Shown: positions 8,600-17,835, counted from the stretch's first letter. The stretch is DNA of 64,000 nucleotides from Blautia sp. (GCA_017515325.1 JAFWGA010000032.1:1-64000), one strand, 5' to 3'. Numbers and translations: made by a program. Notes: generated by a model from the sequence alone, not told the origin.

Positions 8600-8628
8600 A
8601 TTTTACCATAGAATAGCATGGATATCCA
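8600..8628 (-). promoter_or_regulatory. Promoter with -35 palindrome TGGATATCCA
   Basis: Minus strand: TGGATA (8623-8628), 17 bp, TAAAAT (8600-8605), with the extended -10 TGG before TAAAAT. The -35 is the half of a perfect 10-bp palindrome at 8619-8628. The same arrangement (palindrome, spacing, ATGGTAAAAT) occurs at 17644-17672 upstream of the other c-di-GMP operon, so a shared regulator may bind here. Confidence 0.6.
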
Positions 8629-8808
8629 CTATGAATTAGCGGTAACTGGTTTACTGCGAAACGAAAAGTGTTGAAAAAATAATTTACTACCCCCTTTTTT
8701 CCTTATGCCCTTGCGTAATAGATAGTGGGAAGGAAAAAGCTGGTGTAGTGGTCAAAAACGTTCGAAAAAACATTTGGATGAAGAGAATAGGAAAAAGGAG
8801 ACTGAGAA

Positions 8809-9510
8809 ATGTGTATTAAAGTGGATAATCCCATAGAAGTGATGTCTCGTTACGAGATCAAATATGTGCTCAACAGGGACGAAACCCAATACATAAAAGA
8901 CAGTCTGGAAGGACACATGCAGGTGGATCGGTTTGGAAAAACATCGATTGCCTCGATATATTACGATACGCCTGACTACAGACTGATCCGGGCCAGTATT
9001 GAAAAGCCGGTGTTCAAGGAAAAAATGAGGCTGCGCTCTTATGGCCTGGCTACCGAGGATTCACCGGTCTATCTGGAGCTGAAAAGAAAATCGCAGGGGA
9101 TCGTTTACAAGAGAAGAATACAAAGCACAATTCCAGAGGTGAACCATTTTATTAAAGGGGAGGAGAATATAGAGGAGTCCGGACAGATCGAAAAGGAGAT
9201 CAATTATTTCCGGAACTATTACCGGGTTCTCAAGCCCTCCTGCCTGATCATCTATGAAAGGACAGCCTACTTTGAGCCTGGGGGCGATCTTCGCCTGACC
9301 ATCGATGAAAATCCCAGATTCCGTACTGACGATATCAGGCTGACTCATGACATGCATGGCGAACTGCTTTTGCCGGAGGGATCTTCCATTCTTGAAATAA
9401 AGGTTCAGAACAGTATTCCGCTCTGGCTGAGCCATATCCTTTCAGCCCGGAATATTTATCAGTCAAGCTTTTCCAAGTACGGAACCGCTTATCTCAAAAA
9501 AATCGCATAG
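8809..9510 (+). CDS. VTC-domain protein (polyphosphate polymerase-like)
   Basis: 233 residues, AGGAG ribosome site. The VTC fold features are visible: SRYEIKYVL near the N-terminus, YYDTPDY at about 47-53, KMRLRSYG, LELKRKSQGIVYKRR in the central basic tunnel, ERTAYF, LRLTIDEN, and the closing SFSKYGTAY. In yeast the VTC4 domain polymerises polyphosphate from ATP using such Arg/Lys and acidic residues. Stand-alone bacterial versions usually sit with DUF4956 membrane proteins and CotH or Cthe_2159-type proteins, as here (genes at 9525, 10218 and 11410), and their product is not established. It heads an apparent four-gene operon with short gaps. Confidence 0.85.
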   Translation: MCIKVDNPIEVMSRYEIKYVLNRDETQYIKDSLEGHMQVDRFGKTSIASIYYDTPDYRLIRASIEKPVFKEKMRLRSYGLATEDSPVYLELKRKSQGIVYKRRIQSTIPEVNHFIKGEENIEESGQIEKEINYFRNYYRVLKPSCLIIYERTAYFEPGGDLRLTIDENPRFRTDDIRLTHDMHGELLLPEGSSILEIKVQNSIPLWLSHILSARNIYQSSFSKYGTAYLKKIA

Positions 9511-9524
9511 GAGGGATGCTGGTT

Positions 9525-10205
9525 ATGTCACATATTTTTGATTCTATCTATTCTGCCGCTATTAATCCGGAACAGTTTTTTGCCATGACAGGGGTAACAC
9601 TTCTTGCGGGAGTGATGTATTCCCTGGTGATGAGCTTTTGTATCCGGTCAACAAGAAGGTTTTTCATTGTCATTTCGATAATCCCTTTCATTGTGGGGGC
9701 AGTGATCACCTTTGTGAACGGGAACATTGGCGCCGGCGTTGCTGTGGGAGGAGCCTTTTCCCTGATCAGGTTCCGGTCTGCACCGGGAAGCTCAGATGAA
9801 ATCGCAGCGCTTCTGATCACCATGGGGTCAGGCATTGCCTTCGGTATGGGATATCTCACCTATGGCAGTGTGATCCTTTTGGTGCTGTCGGTGACCTATT
9901 TTATCCTTTCCAGAGCGCGGATCTTTGATCGGTCAGATGCTATAAAAGAGCAGCTTCTGGTGATTTCTGTTCCGGAGACCCTGGAATATACCGATGCTTT
10001 TCGGGATATCTTTGAACAGTATCTGTCCCGAGTTGAAAATGTAGGGGTAAAAACGGCCAGTATGGGAGCCATCTTCAAGCTTTCCTTTTGCATTACCATG
10101 AAGGATACGGGGAAGGAAAAGGAAATGATTGACGCCATTCGAACCAGGAACGGAAATCTGGAAATATCGGTTCTGCCCTATTATGAGCAGAACAGTCAGC
10201 TATAA
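9525..10205 (+). CDS. DUF4956 family membrane protein
   Basis: 226 residues from ATG 9525, preferred over ATG 9516 because GGAGG ends only one base before 9516 but lies ten bases from 9525. About four hydrophobic segments lie in the first 120 residues (including FFIVISIIPFIVGAVITFV and SVILLVLSVTYFIL), followed by a soluble C-terminal domain of about 90 residues. The motif GAFSLIRFRSAPGSSDE between helices is characteristic of DUF4956. The family has no assigned biochemical role but is almost always next to a VTC-domain gene, as here, so it probably exports or anchors the VTC product. Confidence 0.85.
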   Translation: MSHIFDSIYSAAINPEQFFAMTGVTLLAGVMYSLVMSFCIRSTRRFFIVISIIPFIVGAVITFVNGNIGAGVAVGGAFSLIRFRSAPGSSDEIAALLITMGSGIAFGMGYLTYGSVILLVLSVTYFILSRARIFDRSDAIKEQLLVISVPETLEYTDAFRDIFEQYLSRVENVGVKTASMGAIFKLSFCITMKDTGKEKEMIDAIRTRNGNLEISVLPYYEQNSQL

Positions 10206-10217
10206 GGAGGAAATGAT

Positions 10218-11369
10218 ATGAAAAAAACAGGAAAAAGAATCTGCCTGACGATCCCTGTTTTGCTGATGGCAGTTCTTGCCGGGATATATGTGAGCGGGGG
10301 AGTAGCCGGACAATCAGGAGCGCTTGTCCGGGAAGGGCTTCAGGCTGAATTTACGGCCAGCGATTACAATGATGTGTCAGGCGAGAAGGCGGATGCCCAG
10401 ATTGAGCTGAAGGGGAATACCGGCACGATATCCGACACAACCAGAGGGAGCTCCGGAAGTACCGTCACCATTGCCAGAAAAGGAATCTATCGGGTGAGCG
10501 GAGAAGCGGAAAACGTGACCATACTGGTGGAGGATACGAAAGAATCGGGAAATGTCTATCTGATTCTGGATCATGTTACGATGACAAATACGTCGGCCTG
10601 CATCGTTGCGGAAGCGGTGGATCAACTGATTATTCAGTGTGTGGGAGAGAACACATTGACCAGTACGGCTCCGGAAAAGGCAGTCATTTTTTCCAGGGAC
10701 GACCTTACCATAAACGGGGAAGGAAGCCTGAATCTCATCTCCGGTGAAAGCGGTATTGTCTGCAATGATACGCTCAGGATTACCGGAGCAGTTATGAACA
10801 TCGAAGCGGAAAATGACGGATTGAAGGCAAATGACGCATTATATATGGATGGTGGTCTGGTCAACGTGGCCAAAAGCTATGAAGGCATAGAAGCCTGCGA
10901 TATGGTCCTGGTGGACGGCGAGATCAATATCTGTGCCAGTGACGACGGCATCAATCTGTCCGGAGAGCTGGAAGACGAGGGAGATATTCTTGTTTCGGGC
11001 GGCAGCCTCTATATCAGCTCCGGCGGAGACGGCATCGACAGCAATCATTCCATTTTTATCGAAGGCGGAAAGGTCTTTATAGAGGGACCGGAGAATAACA
11101 GAAACAGCATAATGGATAAGGGAGACGCTGCGGATGCAGTGCTCAGTATCAGCGGCGGAACGGTATGCGCAATTGGAAGCGCGGAGAAAGCAAAAGCCTT
11201 CGATTCCGGGACACAGTATGCCAGACTGGAGAATATCTCCGGAAAAGCAGGAGAAACCATTTCCGTAGATGACGGTACAGGCTTGAGTTTTACGGCAAGT
11301 CAGGATTTCGATTGCGTGATTTATTCCAGCCCGACCTTTACCGAAGAGTCCGGCATTACGATAGAATAA
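10218..11369 (+). CDS. Secreted carbohydrate-binding beta-helix protein (Cthe_2159-like)
   Basis: 383 residues, with AAGGAGG eight bases before the ATG. A signal peptide or membrane anchor covers residues 6-28. After it come repeated short beta-strand turns with recurring DGI/DGL, GGSLYISSGGDGIDS and GGKVFIEGP segments, the pattern of the Cthe_2159 parallel beta-helix family. The founding member, from Clostridium thermocellum, binds acidic polysaccharide and cellulose and holds calcium through aspartates. The protein lacks an LPXTG sorting signal. It is the third gene of the VTC/DUF4956 operon and a shorter relative of the next gene. Confidence 0.78.
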   Translation: MKKTGKRICLTIPVLLMAVLAGIYVSGGVAGQSGALVREGLQAEFTASDYNDVSGEKADAQIELKGNTGTISDTTRGSSGSTVTIARKGIYRVSGEAENVTILVEDTKESGNVYLILDHVTMTNTSACIVAEAVDQLIIQCVGENTLTSTAPEKAVIFSRDDLTINGEGSLNLISGESGIVCNDTLRITGAVMNIEAENDGLKANDALYMDGGLVNVAKSYEGIEACDMVLVDGEINICASDDGINLSGELEDEGDILVSGGSLYISSGGDGIDSNHSIFIEGGKVFIEGPENNRNSIMDKGDAADAVLSISGGTVCAIGSAEKAKAFDSGTQYARLENISGKAGETISVDDGTGLSFTASQDFDCVIYSSPTFTEESGITIE

Positions 11370-11409
11370 GAAGGTTAATCATATAAGTCTTATAAAGGAG
11401 AAAATTCAA

Positions 11410-14016
11410 ATGAAAATGCGATTTAAAACTGTTATACCCCTGATTATGTGTGTGACCCTTGTGGCAGGCGGAACCGGCATGACTTATGCTGCGTCATCTC
11501 AGGCGCTTTCGGACAATGTTTTCCAGGAGAACACGATTCCGTCCGATCTGCAGGATAGCAGGTTGATCATCAGTGATCCGGGAGTTTATACCCTGACCGG
11601 AGACATGAAAGGAACGGTCTGGGTTGATCCTGGTGAAGGGGAGGTCACTTTGCTCATGGACCATGCGAATATTGACGGTGGCGCATATCCCGCTGTCATA
11701 GGCGCAAGCGGTGATCTTCTTTGGATACAGCTGATGGATGGTACAGATAACCATATCATGACCAGCGCTGCGGATGAGAATAACGGCTATGAGAATTCGG
11801 CGCTGATCAGTAATACCGATATCCGGTTTACCGGAAATGGCCGGATGAATGTGTTAAGCAGAGGCGGCTATGGGATATACAGTACCCGGGGAAGCTTATC
11901 CTTCGACGGGGGCAGTTATGTCGTGACATCCCAGAAAGAGGGACTGGCTTCAGGAAAAAAGGACAAGGACGCAATCCGTTATATCAGCGGCAAATTCAAC
12001 ATCAATAATATCTCATTTGAGGCTCCGGTTTCCAATCCTACGACAGAACCCGGCGATTCTGCCGTCACGGAGACAAAGAATCCATCAGCCGCAGCGGTTG
12101 AATCTGATCCGGACAGAGCAGCTTCAGAATCGATTTCTGGCAATAGGCAGGAGCAGACTGTTTCAGGCGATTTGCAGGAGCAGACAGATCCCGGCGATAA
12201 GGCCTTTCAGGATAGTGCCGCTCCGGCGTTGCCGGATGAACCGTCTTTCCGTTCAGAGAGTGAGCCAGCCCAGCCAGGTGATGCATCAGTCCAGCCGGAG
12301 GATGAGACTGATGAGCCGAGTGAATCAAAAGCCCAGCCTGAGGGAATGCCTGCTCAGCCAGGTGAATCAACAGCGCGGCCTGAGGGAATGCCTGCCGAGC
12401 CAAGTGACGCATCAACGAAGCCGGAGGGAGAGTCAGCCCAGTCGAGTGAAGCGTCAACGCAGCAGGAAGGTGAGGCTGCCCAGCCAGGCGGCACATCAGC
12501 TCAGCCTGAGGGAATGCCTGGCCAGCCAGGTGACAGAACTGCCCAGCCTGAGGGAATGCCTGGCCAGCCAGGTGACACATCCTTCCAACCGGGCAGCAGG
12601 CCGGCGCGTCCCAATGGCGGACAGGCAAGACCGGACGGACAGAATACGCCGCCTGACATGAATGGCCAGTGGGGACAGAATCAGAATACCAGCAATCAGA
12701 CTGCATCCGAACCGACGGAAATCGTATCCGGAACCACTACAAACTCTGCCATGGAGCTGGAAGCGGATTATGATAACGCAGTTACCTATGATGTGTCCGA
12801 AAACAGCCAGGTAGAGATCGATGAATCAGGAACCTATATTGTTACCGGAAGCAGTAATGACGGCAATATCACTGTAAAGAAAAATACCGAAGGGGTAGTG
12901 CTTGTTTTGGATAATCTGGACCTGACCAGCACAACCGGGGCAACGCTTTCCATCAACAAAAATGCCGAGGTGAATGTCATCGTAAGCGGTACGGTTAACC
13001 TGACCGATGCTGAGAATCCGGAGGATGAGGAGTCTGCAGACACGGAAGTCGCGGATGCCTTTGACGGTGCTGCCATCAAGGTTAAGGCAGAGTCTGTCGT
13101 CTTCATCTCAGGCGACGGCACATTGAACATTAATGGAGAAGCCAAGAACGGAATCAAGGGGGGCGACGACAGCAGCATCGTAATCGGCTCTGATGTGGAG
13201 GTGAATATTTCGGCAGCGAACGATGGCATCAATTCCAACTACGATGTGGCGATTTTAAGCGGTACTGTCAACATCAGCGCTGAAGATGATGCGATCCATG
13301 CGGATCATATCCTGACGATAGGCAATGAGGATGGGACTGGTCCGGATTTGACGGTTGAGAAGAGTAATGAAGGTCTTGAAGGCTCTGTTGTGAATATTCT
13401 GGGAGGAAATATTGAGGTAAATGCGAAAGATGATGCTGTCAATGCGGCAAACAGTGATGATCTTTACAAAGATGAGATGGAATACTCGATTAACGTTACA
13501 GGGGGAGAGCTTCTCCTTAATGCCGGAGGAGATGGATTAGATTCCAACGGGAATATTAACCTGATTGAGGGCTCTGCAGCGATCAGCAGTGCCAATATGG
13601 GCGGCGAAGCCGGGATCGACTATGACGGCCAGCTGTACATAGCGGAAGACTTCGAGCTTAACAACAATAGCGGTGTTGCCGGTCCTGATGGGGGCATGCC
13701 GGGAGCAAATCAGGGCTTCAATCCCATGGGGCAGGAAGGCAATCAGGGCTTCAATCCCATGGGGCAGGAAGGCAATCAGGGCTTTAATCCTATGGGGCAG
13801 GAAGGCAATCAGGGCTTCAATCCCATGAATCAGGAAAGCAATCAGGGCTTCAATCCCATGAATCAGGAAAGCAATCAGGGCTTTAATCCCATGGACCAGG
13901 GAACGGATCAAAGCGTTCCTTCTATGAACCAGGATCAGAATGGTGATTTCGGCAATGCCTCTGCTGACAATAGTGGGATGGGACAGCCGCCTGCTATTCC
14001 TGGGATGATGAATTAA
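11410..14016 (+). CDS. Large Cthe_2159-like beta-helix protein with two repeat regions
   Basis: 868 residues with a signal peptide (1-28) and an AAAGGAG ribosome site. An N-terminal beta-helix-like part (about 30-205) is followed by a linker of about 200 residues rich in Pro, Glu, Gln and Gly with repeats such as QPEGMPGQPGD. The main Cthe_2159-like domain (about 440-755) contains repeated DGINSNYD, DDAIHADH and GGDGLDSNG turns. The C-terminus has six 11-residue repeats beginning NQGFNPM, then a Met/Gln/Asn-rich tail. No sortase or LysM anchor is seen. It is probably an extracellular matrix or cell-surface polysaccharide-binding protein. Last gene of the VTC operon. Confidence 0.78.
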   Translation: MKMRFKTVIPLIMCVTLVAGGTGMTYAASSQALSDNVFQENTIPSDLQDSRLIISDPGVYTLTGDMKGTVWVDPGEGEVTLLMDHANIDGGAYPAVIGASGDLLWIQLMDGTDNHIMTSAADENNGYENSALISNTDIRFTGNGRMNVLSRGGYGIYSTRGSLSFDGGSYVVTSQKEGLASGKKDKDAIRYISGKFNINNISFEAPVSNPTTEPGDSAVTETKNPSAAAVESDPDRAASESISGNRQEQTVSGDLQEQTDPGDKAFQDSAAPALPDEPSFRSESEPAQPGDASVQPEDETDEPSESKAQPEGMPAQPGESTARPEGMPAEPSDASTKPEGESAQSSEASTQQEGEAAQPGGTSAQPEGMPGQPGDRTAQPEGMPGQPGDTSFQPGSRPARPNGGQARPDGQNTPPDMNGQWGQNQNTSNQTASEPTEIVSGTTTNSAMELEADYDNAVTYDVSENSQVEIDESGTYIVTGSSNDGNITVKKNTEGVVLVLDNLDLTSTTGATLSINKNAEVNVIVSGTVNLTDAENPEDEESADTEVADAFDGAAIKVKAESVVFISGDGTLNINGEAKNGIKGGDDSSIVIGSDVEVNISAANDGINSNYDVAILSGTVNISAEDDAIHADHILTIGNEDGTGPDLTVEKSNEGLEGSVVNILGGNIEVNAKDDAVNAANSDDLYKDEMEYSINVTGGELLLNAGGDGLDSNGNINLIEGSAAISSANMGGEAGIDYDGQLYIAEDFELNNNSGVAGPDGGMPGANQGFNPMGQEGNQGFNPMGQEGNQGFNPMGQEGNQGFNPMNQESNQGFNPMNQESNQGFNPMDQGTDQSVPSMNQDQNGDFGNASADNSGMGQPPAIPGMMN
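13708..13905 (+). repeat. Six tandem 33-bp coding repeats
   Basis: Six in-frame 33-bp units begin AATCAGGGCTTYAATCC and encode NQGFNPM followed by GQEG, NQES or DQGT. Units 1-3 and 4-5 are nearly identical in DNA, pointing to recent slippage or recombination, so copy number probably varies between strains. No spacers occur, so this is not a CRISPR array. Confidence 0.95.
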
Positions 14017-14031
14017 CGCCAACGACAAATA

Positions 14032-14129
14032 TAGTATGTGCACGAATGTACTGCGGAATCATGCCGCTTGCAGCAGCGTAAATTCGACGCAGTAAACGAA
14101 GCAATATGCAAGCGTTTTGTTCGTTTGCC
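14032..14129 (-). repeat. Repeat family B, copy 2
   Basis: Read on the minus strand it gives AAACGAACAAAACGCTTGC, then TTCGTTTACTGCG, AATTTACGC, GCGGCATGATTCCGCAGT and TTCGTGCACATAC, matching the copies at 20843 and 28453. It lies just after the beta-helix gene and before the bidirectional terminator. Confidence 0.85.
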
Positions 14130-14159
14130 ATAATTTCAGTGACATTAAGCCTCATGCAG

Positions 14160-14201
14160 AAGGCGGGCTCCTATTACAATAACAGGAGCCCGCCTTTTTC
14201 C
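14160..14201. terminator. Bidirectional intrinsic terminator
   Basis: AAGGCGGGCTCCT (14160-14172) pairs perfectly with AGGAGCCCGCCTT (14184-14196), with a T-run after it. It serves the VTC operon on the plus strand and the convergent GGDEF-EAL gene on the minus strand. Confidence 0.9.
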
Positions 14202-14226
14202 TGGGCAAATCGTTTGATTGCCAGTA

Positions 14227-16479
14227 TTATTCTTTCTGTTCTCTCTCGTTCTTTTGACAACCCAAAACCTTTCCGATATATATTTCGAATTCTTCAGGTG
14301 GGATCGGTTTTGAGAAATAGTAGCCCTGGACGTAATCACACCCGATGCTTTTCAGCGCCTTAAGCTGCTCAAGAGTCTCTACGCCCTCTGCGATAGCCGG
14401 AACCTTCAGATGTCTGGCAATTTCCAGGATGATCTCCAGCAAGCTGGTATCCTTTCCGTTTTTAAACGCTGACTTGATAAAGGAAATGTCAATTTTCAGG
14501 ACGTCGACCGGCAGATCGTTAATCATATTGAGGGAGGAGTACCCCGCCCCGAAATCATCAATCTCCAGGCGGAACCCCTTTGCCCGCAGGTTTGCCGCCA
14601 CCTTGATCATGCGCACGGGATCATCCATATAGGCGGATTCAGTGATCTCCAGAAAAAAATCCTCTGCCTGCAGGCCGTATTCCTCCAAAATATGGGAGAT
14701 GATATCACTGAGATCAGGATTATACATATCCACCCTGGAAATATTGATGGATACTGGCAGACAACAGCCATATTGTCTTTTCCATTTTTGAAGAAGCGCT
14801 GCCGTACGCCTCCATACATACAGATCGAGCTGTTGAATCAGTCCGTTTTTTTCAAACAGCGGAATAAAAGCCGACGGGCCAAGCAGGCCAAGCTCCGAAT
14901 GCTGCCACCTGACGAGAGCCTCTGCTCCGGACGGGACAGGGATTTCATTCTGTATATTGAATTTTGGCTGCAGATATACCAGAAACTCTTCATTTTGCAA
15001 TGCTCTGGTGAAGTCTCCGATCAGACGGTGTTCAAACGAATCGAGCCGGGACATCCTTTCATCATAAAAGGCAACAGACCGATTGTAATTCCCACGAATG
15101 GAATCAGCCGCTCGCTTTGCCCTGTCAAACCTCCTGGGGGTTTCCATGCTTTTATCGATGCTCTGGTATACGCCCATCCGTATTCTGATGCGTCCCTCCC
15201 TTGCGCTATCTTCACTGATCTGCACGCAGGCCGCTTCGGATATTTCCGAATAGTCTTCCTGATGAGGACAATACAGCATAAAGACATCGCCGCCACGCCG
15301 GCATAACACGCCGCCGGTTTTCTCTAAAACCTGGAGCAGCGCTTCCCCCATCCGTTTCAGGACTTTGTCACCGTAGCTTCGGCCATACCGTTCGTTGATC
15401 ATCCGGAAACCATCTACGTCTATGACGAGGGCATCCATATCTGAGCTTTTATGGTGTTGGTCAAATTGGTCTACATAGTGATAAAAGTATTGGATATTGT
15501 AGAGGCCGGTCAGGGTATCCCTCTCGGTGTTCTGGATCGTTTTTCTTTTTTCCACCAGTTCAAGGATCAGGCCAATGGCAAAGAGAATGGCGAAGAGGAG
15601 AAACAGAGTGAGCAGAACGGTGATCAGTCTTTCTCCCGCCACCTTCATAGTGGCCTGGAGCATTCCGGTCGCGGAAGCCGGAAAGCTTCTGACAAGGATC
15701 CAGGGAACCTGTGACAGCGCAACGGCATAAGAAGCCGCTTCCTGGCTGCCATCCATATACAGGAAAGAAATATTCTCCCCTTTCTTTATGGCAGCCGCAA
15801 TGCGCTTGAGCTCATCGTGAGAAATCTTTCGTTTTTTTTCCATGTAGGACAGGAAATTGTCTGCATCCTCACTGGATGTGGAAGCGATAACAGAACCGTC
15901 CCTTTCAAGCAGCCAGTTCTCGCCTTCATAGCCGAAGAGGCTGAAGTTCAGAAATTTCTGGAGATAATCCTCTCCATAAAATCCCGCCATAATGCCGATG
16001 ATTTCATCATTGTAAAAAACCGGAGAATAAAACCCAAGCTGGCCCTTGTCGGTAACACGGGATTCCGAAACATATACTACTCCGGTTTCACCGCTCATGC
16101 CCTGGCGAAAATAGTCTCTGTCTATCAGGTTGGCCATTACTCCTTTGCTGGTATAGTCGTCCCCGCTGGCATCGATAAAGCGCAGGTGCTCAAAAGAGGA
16201 ATCTTTTTCAAACCTGCGCAGGGAAGCGACATCAGCCCAGGAGGAGGTGAGGCTTTTCCCATACAGAAATGCTGTCGTTTTGATAAATCCAAGATTTTGC
16301 AGGAGCAGGTTATCAAAGGATCTGGCGCCTTGAATGGTCAGTTCATTGATGTACTCCTTTGTCTGAGCTTCAATCCTGTTGTTGTTGTCCACATTGAACC
16401 GGTGAAAGGATAGGATAATCCCGATCGAAAAAAGAAATATCAGAATTGTCCTAAGCAATATTCTTTTGGAATTTCTCAT
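14227..16479 (-). CDS. Membrane sensor with degenerate GGDEF and intact EAL domain (c-di-GMP phosphodiesterase)
   Basis: 750 residues. Helix 1 (about 8-25) and helix 2 (about 283-305) bracket an extracytoplasmic sensor of about 250 residues that looks like a Cache domain (FYSPVFYNDEIIGIMAGFYG). The GGDEF domain has GGDVF instead of GGDEF, so it is unlikely to make c-di-GMP and may act as a GTP-sensing module. The EAL domain keeps EALVRW, NISRVD, EITES, IDDFGAGYSSL, LKIDISFIK, AEGVET and QGYYFSKP, all residues needed for metal-dependent c-di-GMP hydrolysis. The gene starts 23 bp after the TRAP-type solute-binding protein gene on the same strand, with only a weak ribosome site. The binding protein may therefore deliver a ligand to the sensor domain. 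Confidence 0.88.
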   Translation of the reverse strand: MRNSKRILLRTILIFLFSIGIILSFHRFNVDNNNRIEAQTKEYINELTIQGARSFDNLLLQNLGFIKTTAFLYGKSLTSSWADVASLRRFEKDSSFEHLRFIDASGDDYTSKGVMANLIDRDYFRQGMSGETGVVYVSESRVTDKGQLGFYSPVFYNDEIIGIMAGFYGEDYLQKFLNFSLFGYEGENWLLERDGSVIASTSSEDADNFLSYMEKKRKISHDELKRIAAAIKKGENISFLYMDGSQEAASYAVALSQVPWILVRSFPASATGMLQATMKVAGERLITVLLTLFLLFAILFAIGLILELVEKRKTIQNTERDTLTGLYNIQYFYHYVDQFDQHHKSSDMDALVIDVDGFRMINERYGRSYGDKVLKRMGEALLQVLEKTGGVLCRRGGDVFMLYCPHQEDYSEISEAACVQISEDSAREGRIRIRMGVYQSIDKSMETPRRFDRAKRAADSIRGNYNRSVAFYDERMSRLDSFEHRLIGDFTRALQNEEFLVYLQPKFNIQNEIPVPSGAEALVRWQHSELGLLGPSAFIPLFEKNGLIQQLDLYVWRRTAALLQKWKRQYGCCLPVSINISRVDMYNPDLSDIISHILEEYGLQAEDFFLEITESAYMDDPVRMIKVAANLRAKGFRLEIDDFGAGYSSLNMINDLPVDVLKIDISFIKSAFKNGKDTSLLEIILEIARHLKVPAIAEGVETLEQLKALKSIGCDYVQGYYFSKPIPPEEFEIYIGKVLGCQKNEREQKE

Positions 16480-16502
16480 ATGAATAGATCACTCTCTAAT
16501 TC

Positions 16503-17543
16503 CTAGCCTGGAAAGGCAGCCTCCCGGATGGCCTGATTCACAGCATTTACCCATTCCGGGTCAAACACATATCCTTTTTCCCTGGCAATATCCTGATAGG
16601 CTTTTTTCAGCTCTCCTATGTCGATCTCGTGAAATGCTATGCCAAGCTCGGAGAGCTTACCCTCAATCTCTGTGTTGGCCTCCATCAGGCGTTGGCGTTC
16701 CCACTGTACGCCCTGGTAGACCGCTTCCTGAAAGGGCAGCAAATACTCCAGGGGTATCCTTTGGTAAGCAGCGTCTGACATAAGCAGGAGGATGAAAGTA
16801 AAAACGTGCTGCGTGTTTGTGACATTCTTCGTTATTTCGTAGTAGCCTGAATTGAGACAGTTTGCGGTGGCATTCTCGCAGGCGTTGACTTTTCCGCTTC
16901 GAAGAGCATCCATTACCTCTGGATAAGGCAGGCTGACGGGGGTGGCGCCAAAAGCCTCAAATGCGGCACGGTGATATTTGTTTTCCATTGTCCTGATGAT
17001 AACACCCTGAAAATCTTCTATTTTCTCAATGGGCTTTACGGAGAAGGTGTTGCGGAAACCGGATTCCTCAAACCCTATCACATGCATGCCCAGAGCTTCG
17101 ACCTTGTCAGCAATCAGCTTACCCAATGCACCATCCACAGCAGCATGGGCTTCCTCTGCAGTTTTCCACAGATATGGCTGATCCAGAATATTCATCTGCG
17201 GAATGTAATTGGTCAGAATCGAATTGGCACAGGTGGTGATGTCAATCTGATTCTCCATGGTCATGTCCAGCAGATCCCGCTCACCGATCTCGCTGCCGGC
17301 TTTTATTTCGATTTCAATTCGTCCTTCGGTGGCATCGGAAACCAGTTCTGCAATTTTCATTCCGCCCTCAGCATAGGGAGAGGCTTCGGGATCAACAAAA
17401 TACATGGTAAAAGTAATGGGTTCCTGGCTTTCCTTGTAGACGGAAGATTCTTCTGCTGTTGTTCTGCCTTCTTCGCCATAGACACAATAGATGAAAGACA
17501 ACACCATTATTACAATAAGATTGATAGTCACTATCTTTTTCAT
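16503..17543 (-). CDS. Orphan TRAP-type (DctP family) solute-binding protein
   Basis: 346 residues with an N-terminal signal sequence (about 1-23). The DctP fold is recognisable: GGMKIAELVSDATEGRIEIEI, a mid-protein GVIIRTMEN whose arginine corresponds to the carboxylate-binding Arg of the family, and FGATPVSLPYPEVMDALRSG. It should bind an organic acid outside the membrane. No dctQ/dctM membrane genes lie beside it; instead a membrane GGDEF-EAL protein follows by 23 bp. Similar pairings in other bacteria use the binding protein as a sensor subunit, which I infer here. Transcription starts from the palindrome-bearing promoter at 17644-17672. Confidence 0.85.
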   Translation of the reverse strand: MKKIVTINLIVIMVLSFIYCVYGEEGRTTAEESSVYKESQEPITFTMYFVDPEASPYAEGGMKIAELVSDATEGRIEIEIKAGSEIGERDLLDMTMENQIDITTCANSILTNYIPQMNILDQPYLWKTAEEAHAAVDGALGKLIADKVEALGMHVIGFEESGFRNTFSVKPIEKIEDFQGVIIRTMENKYHRAAFEAFGATPVSLPYPEVMDALRSGKVNACENATANCLNSGYYEITKNVTNTQHVFTFILLLMSDAAYQRIPLEYLLPFQEAVYQGVQWERQRLMEANTEIEGKLSELGIAFHEIDIGELKKAYQDIAREKGYVFDPEWVNAVNQAIREAAFPG

Positions 17544-17643
17544 ACTGCCACCCTTGCATTTCTATGGTTTATCAATGATGCAGATCGCAGCAAGTGCGAA
17601 TCATTGACTGGAGTTTGGGATGTCTTCATTTCAGGTCTGATTT

Positions 17644-17672
17644 ATTTTACCATATAAGGCTATGGATATCCA
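17644..17672 (-). promoter_or_regulatory. Promoter with -35 palindrome TGGATATCCA
   Basis: Minus strand: TGGATA (17667-17672), 17 bp, TAAAAT (17644-17649), extended by TGG. The 10-bp palindrome is at 17663-17672. The layout is the same as at 8600-8628. Confidence 0.6.
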
Positions 17673-17732
17673 CAGGAAATTGGTCGAAAAAATTAAGCAG
17701 GCCGGTGTTTTGCCGTGAATGTGATAATGCTA

Positions 17733-17761
17733 TGGACACGAATTTGCCATCATGGTAAAAT
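17733..17761 (+). promoter_or_regulatory. Predicted promoter of the small membrane protein gene
   Basis: TGGACA (17733-17738), 17 bp, TAAAAT (17756-17761), again with ATGGTAAAAT as extended -10. It is divergent from, and about 60 bp away from, the promoter at 17644, so the two may be co-regulated. Confidence 0.55.
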
Positions 17762-17835
17762 ACGTCTGAATACTCAGGTCAGCAGTACACGCTTGCATAC
17801 GAGGACACGTTACCATTTTCCCAGGAGGTGAACGC

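Noticed and set aside
12017..12706. Two long out-of-frame ORFs (213-214 codons) over the Pro-rich repeat region
   Set aside because: They arise from the repetitive DNA of the beta-helix gene; no ribosome site or motif.
13708..13905. Regular 33-bp repeats resembling a CRISPR array
   Set aside because: The units are directly adjacent with no spacers and lie in frame inside a coding sequence; no cas genes.
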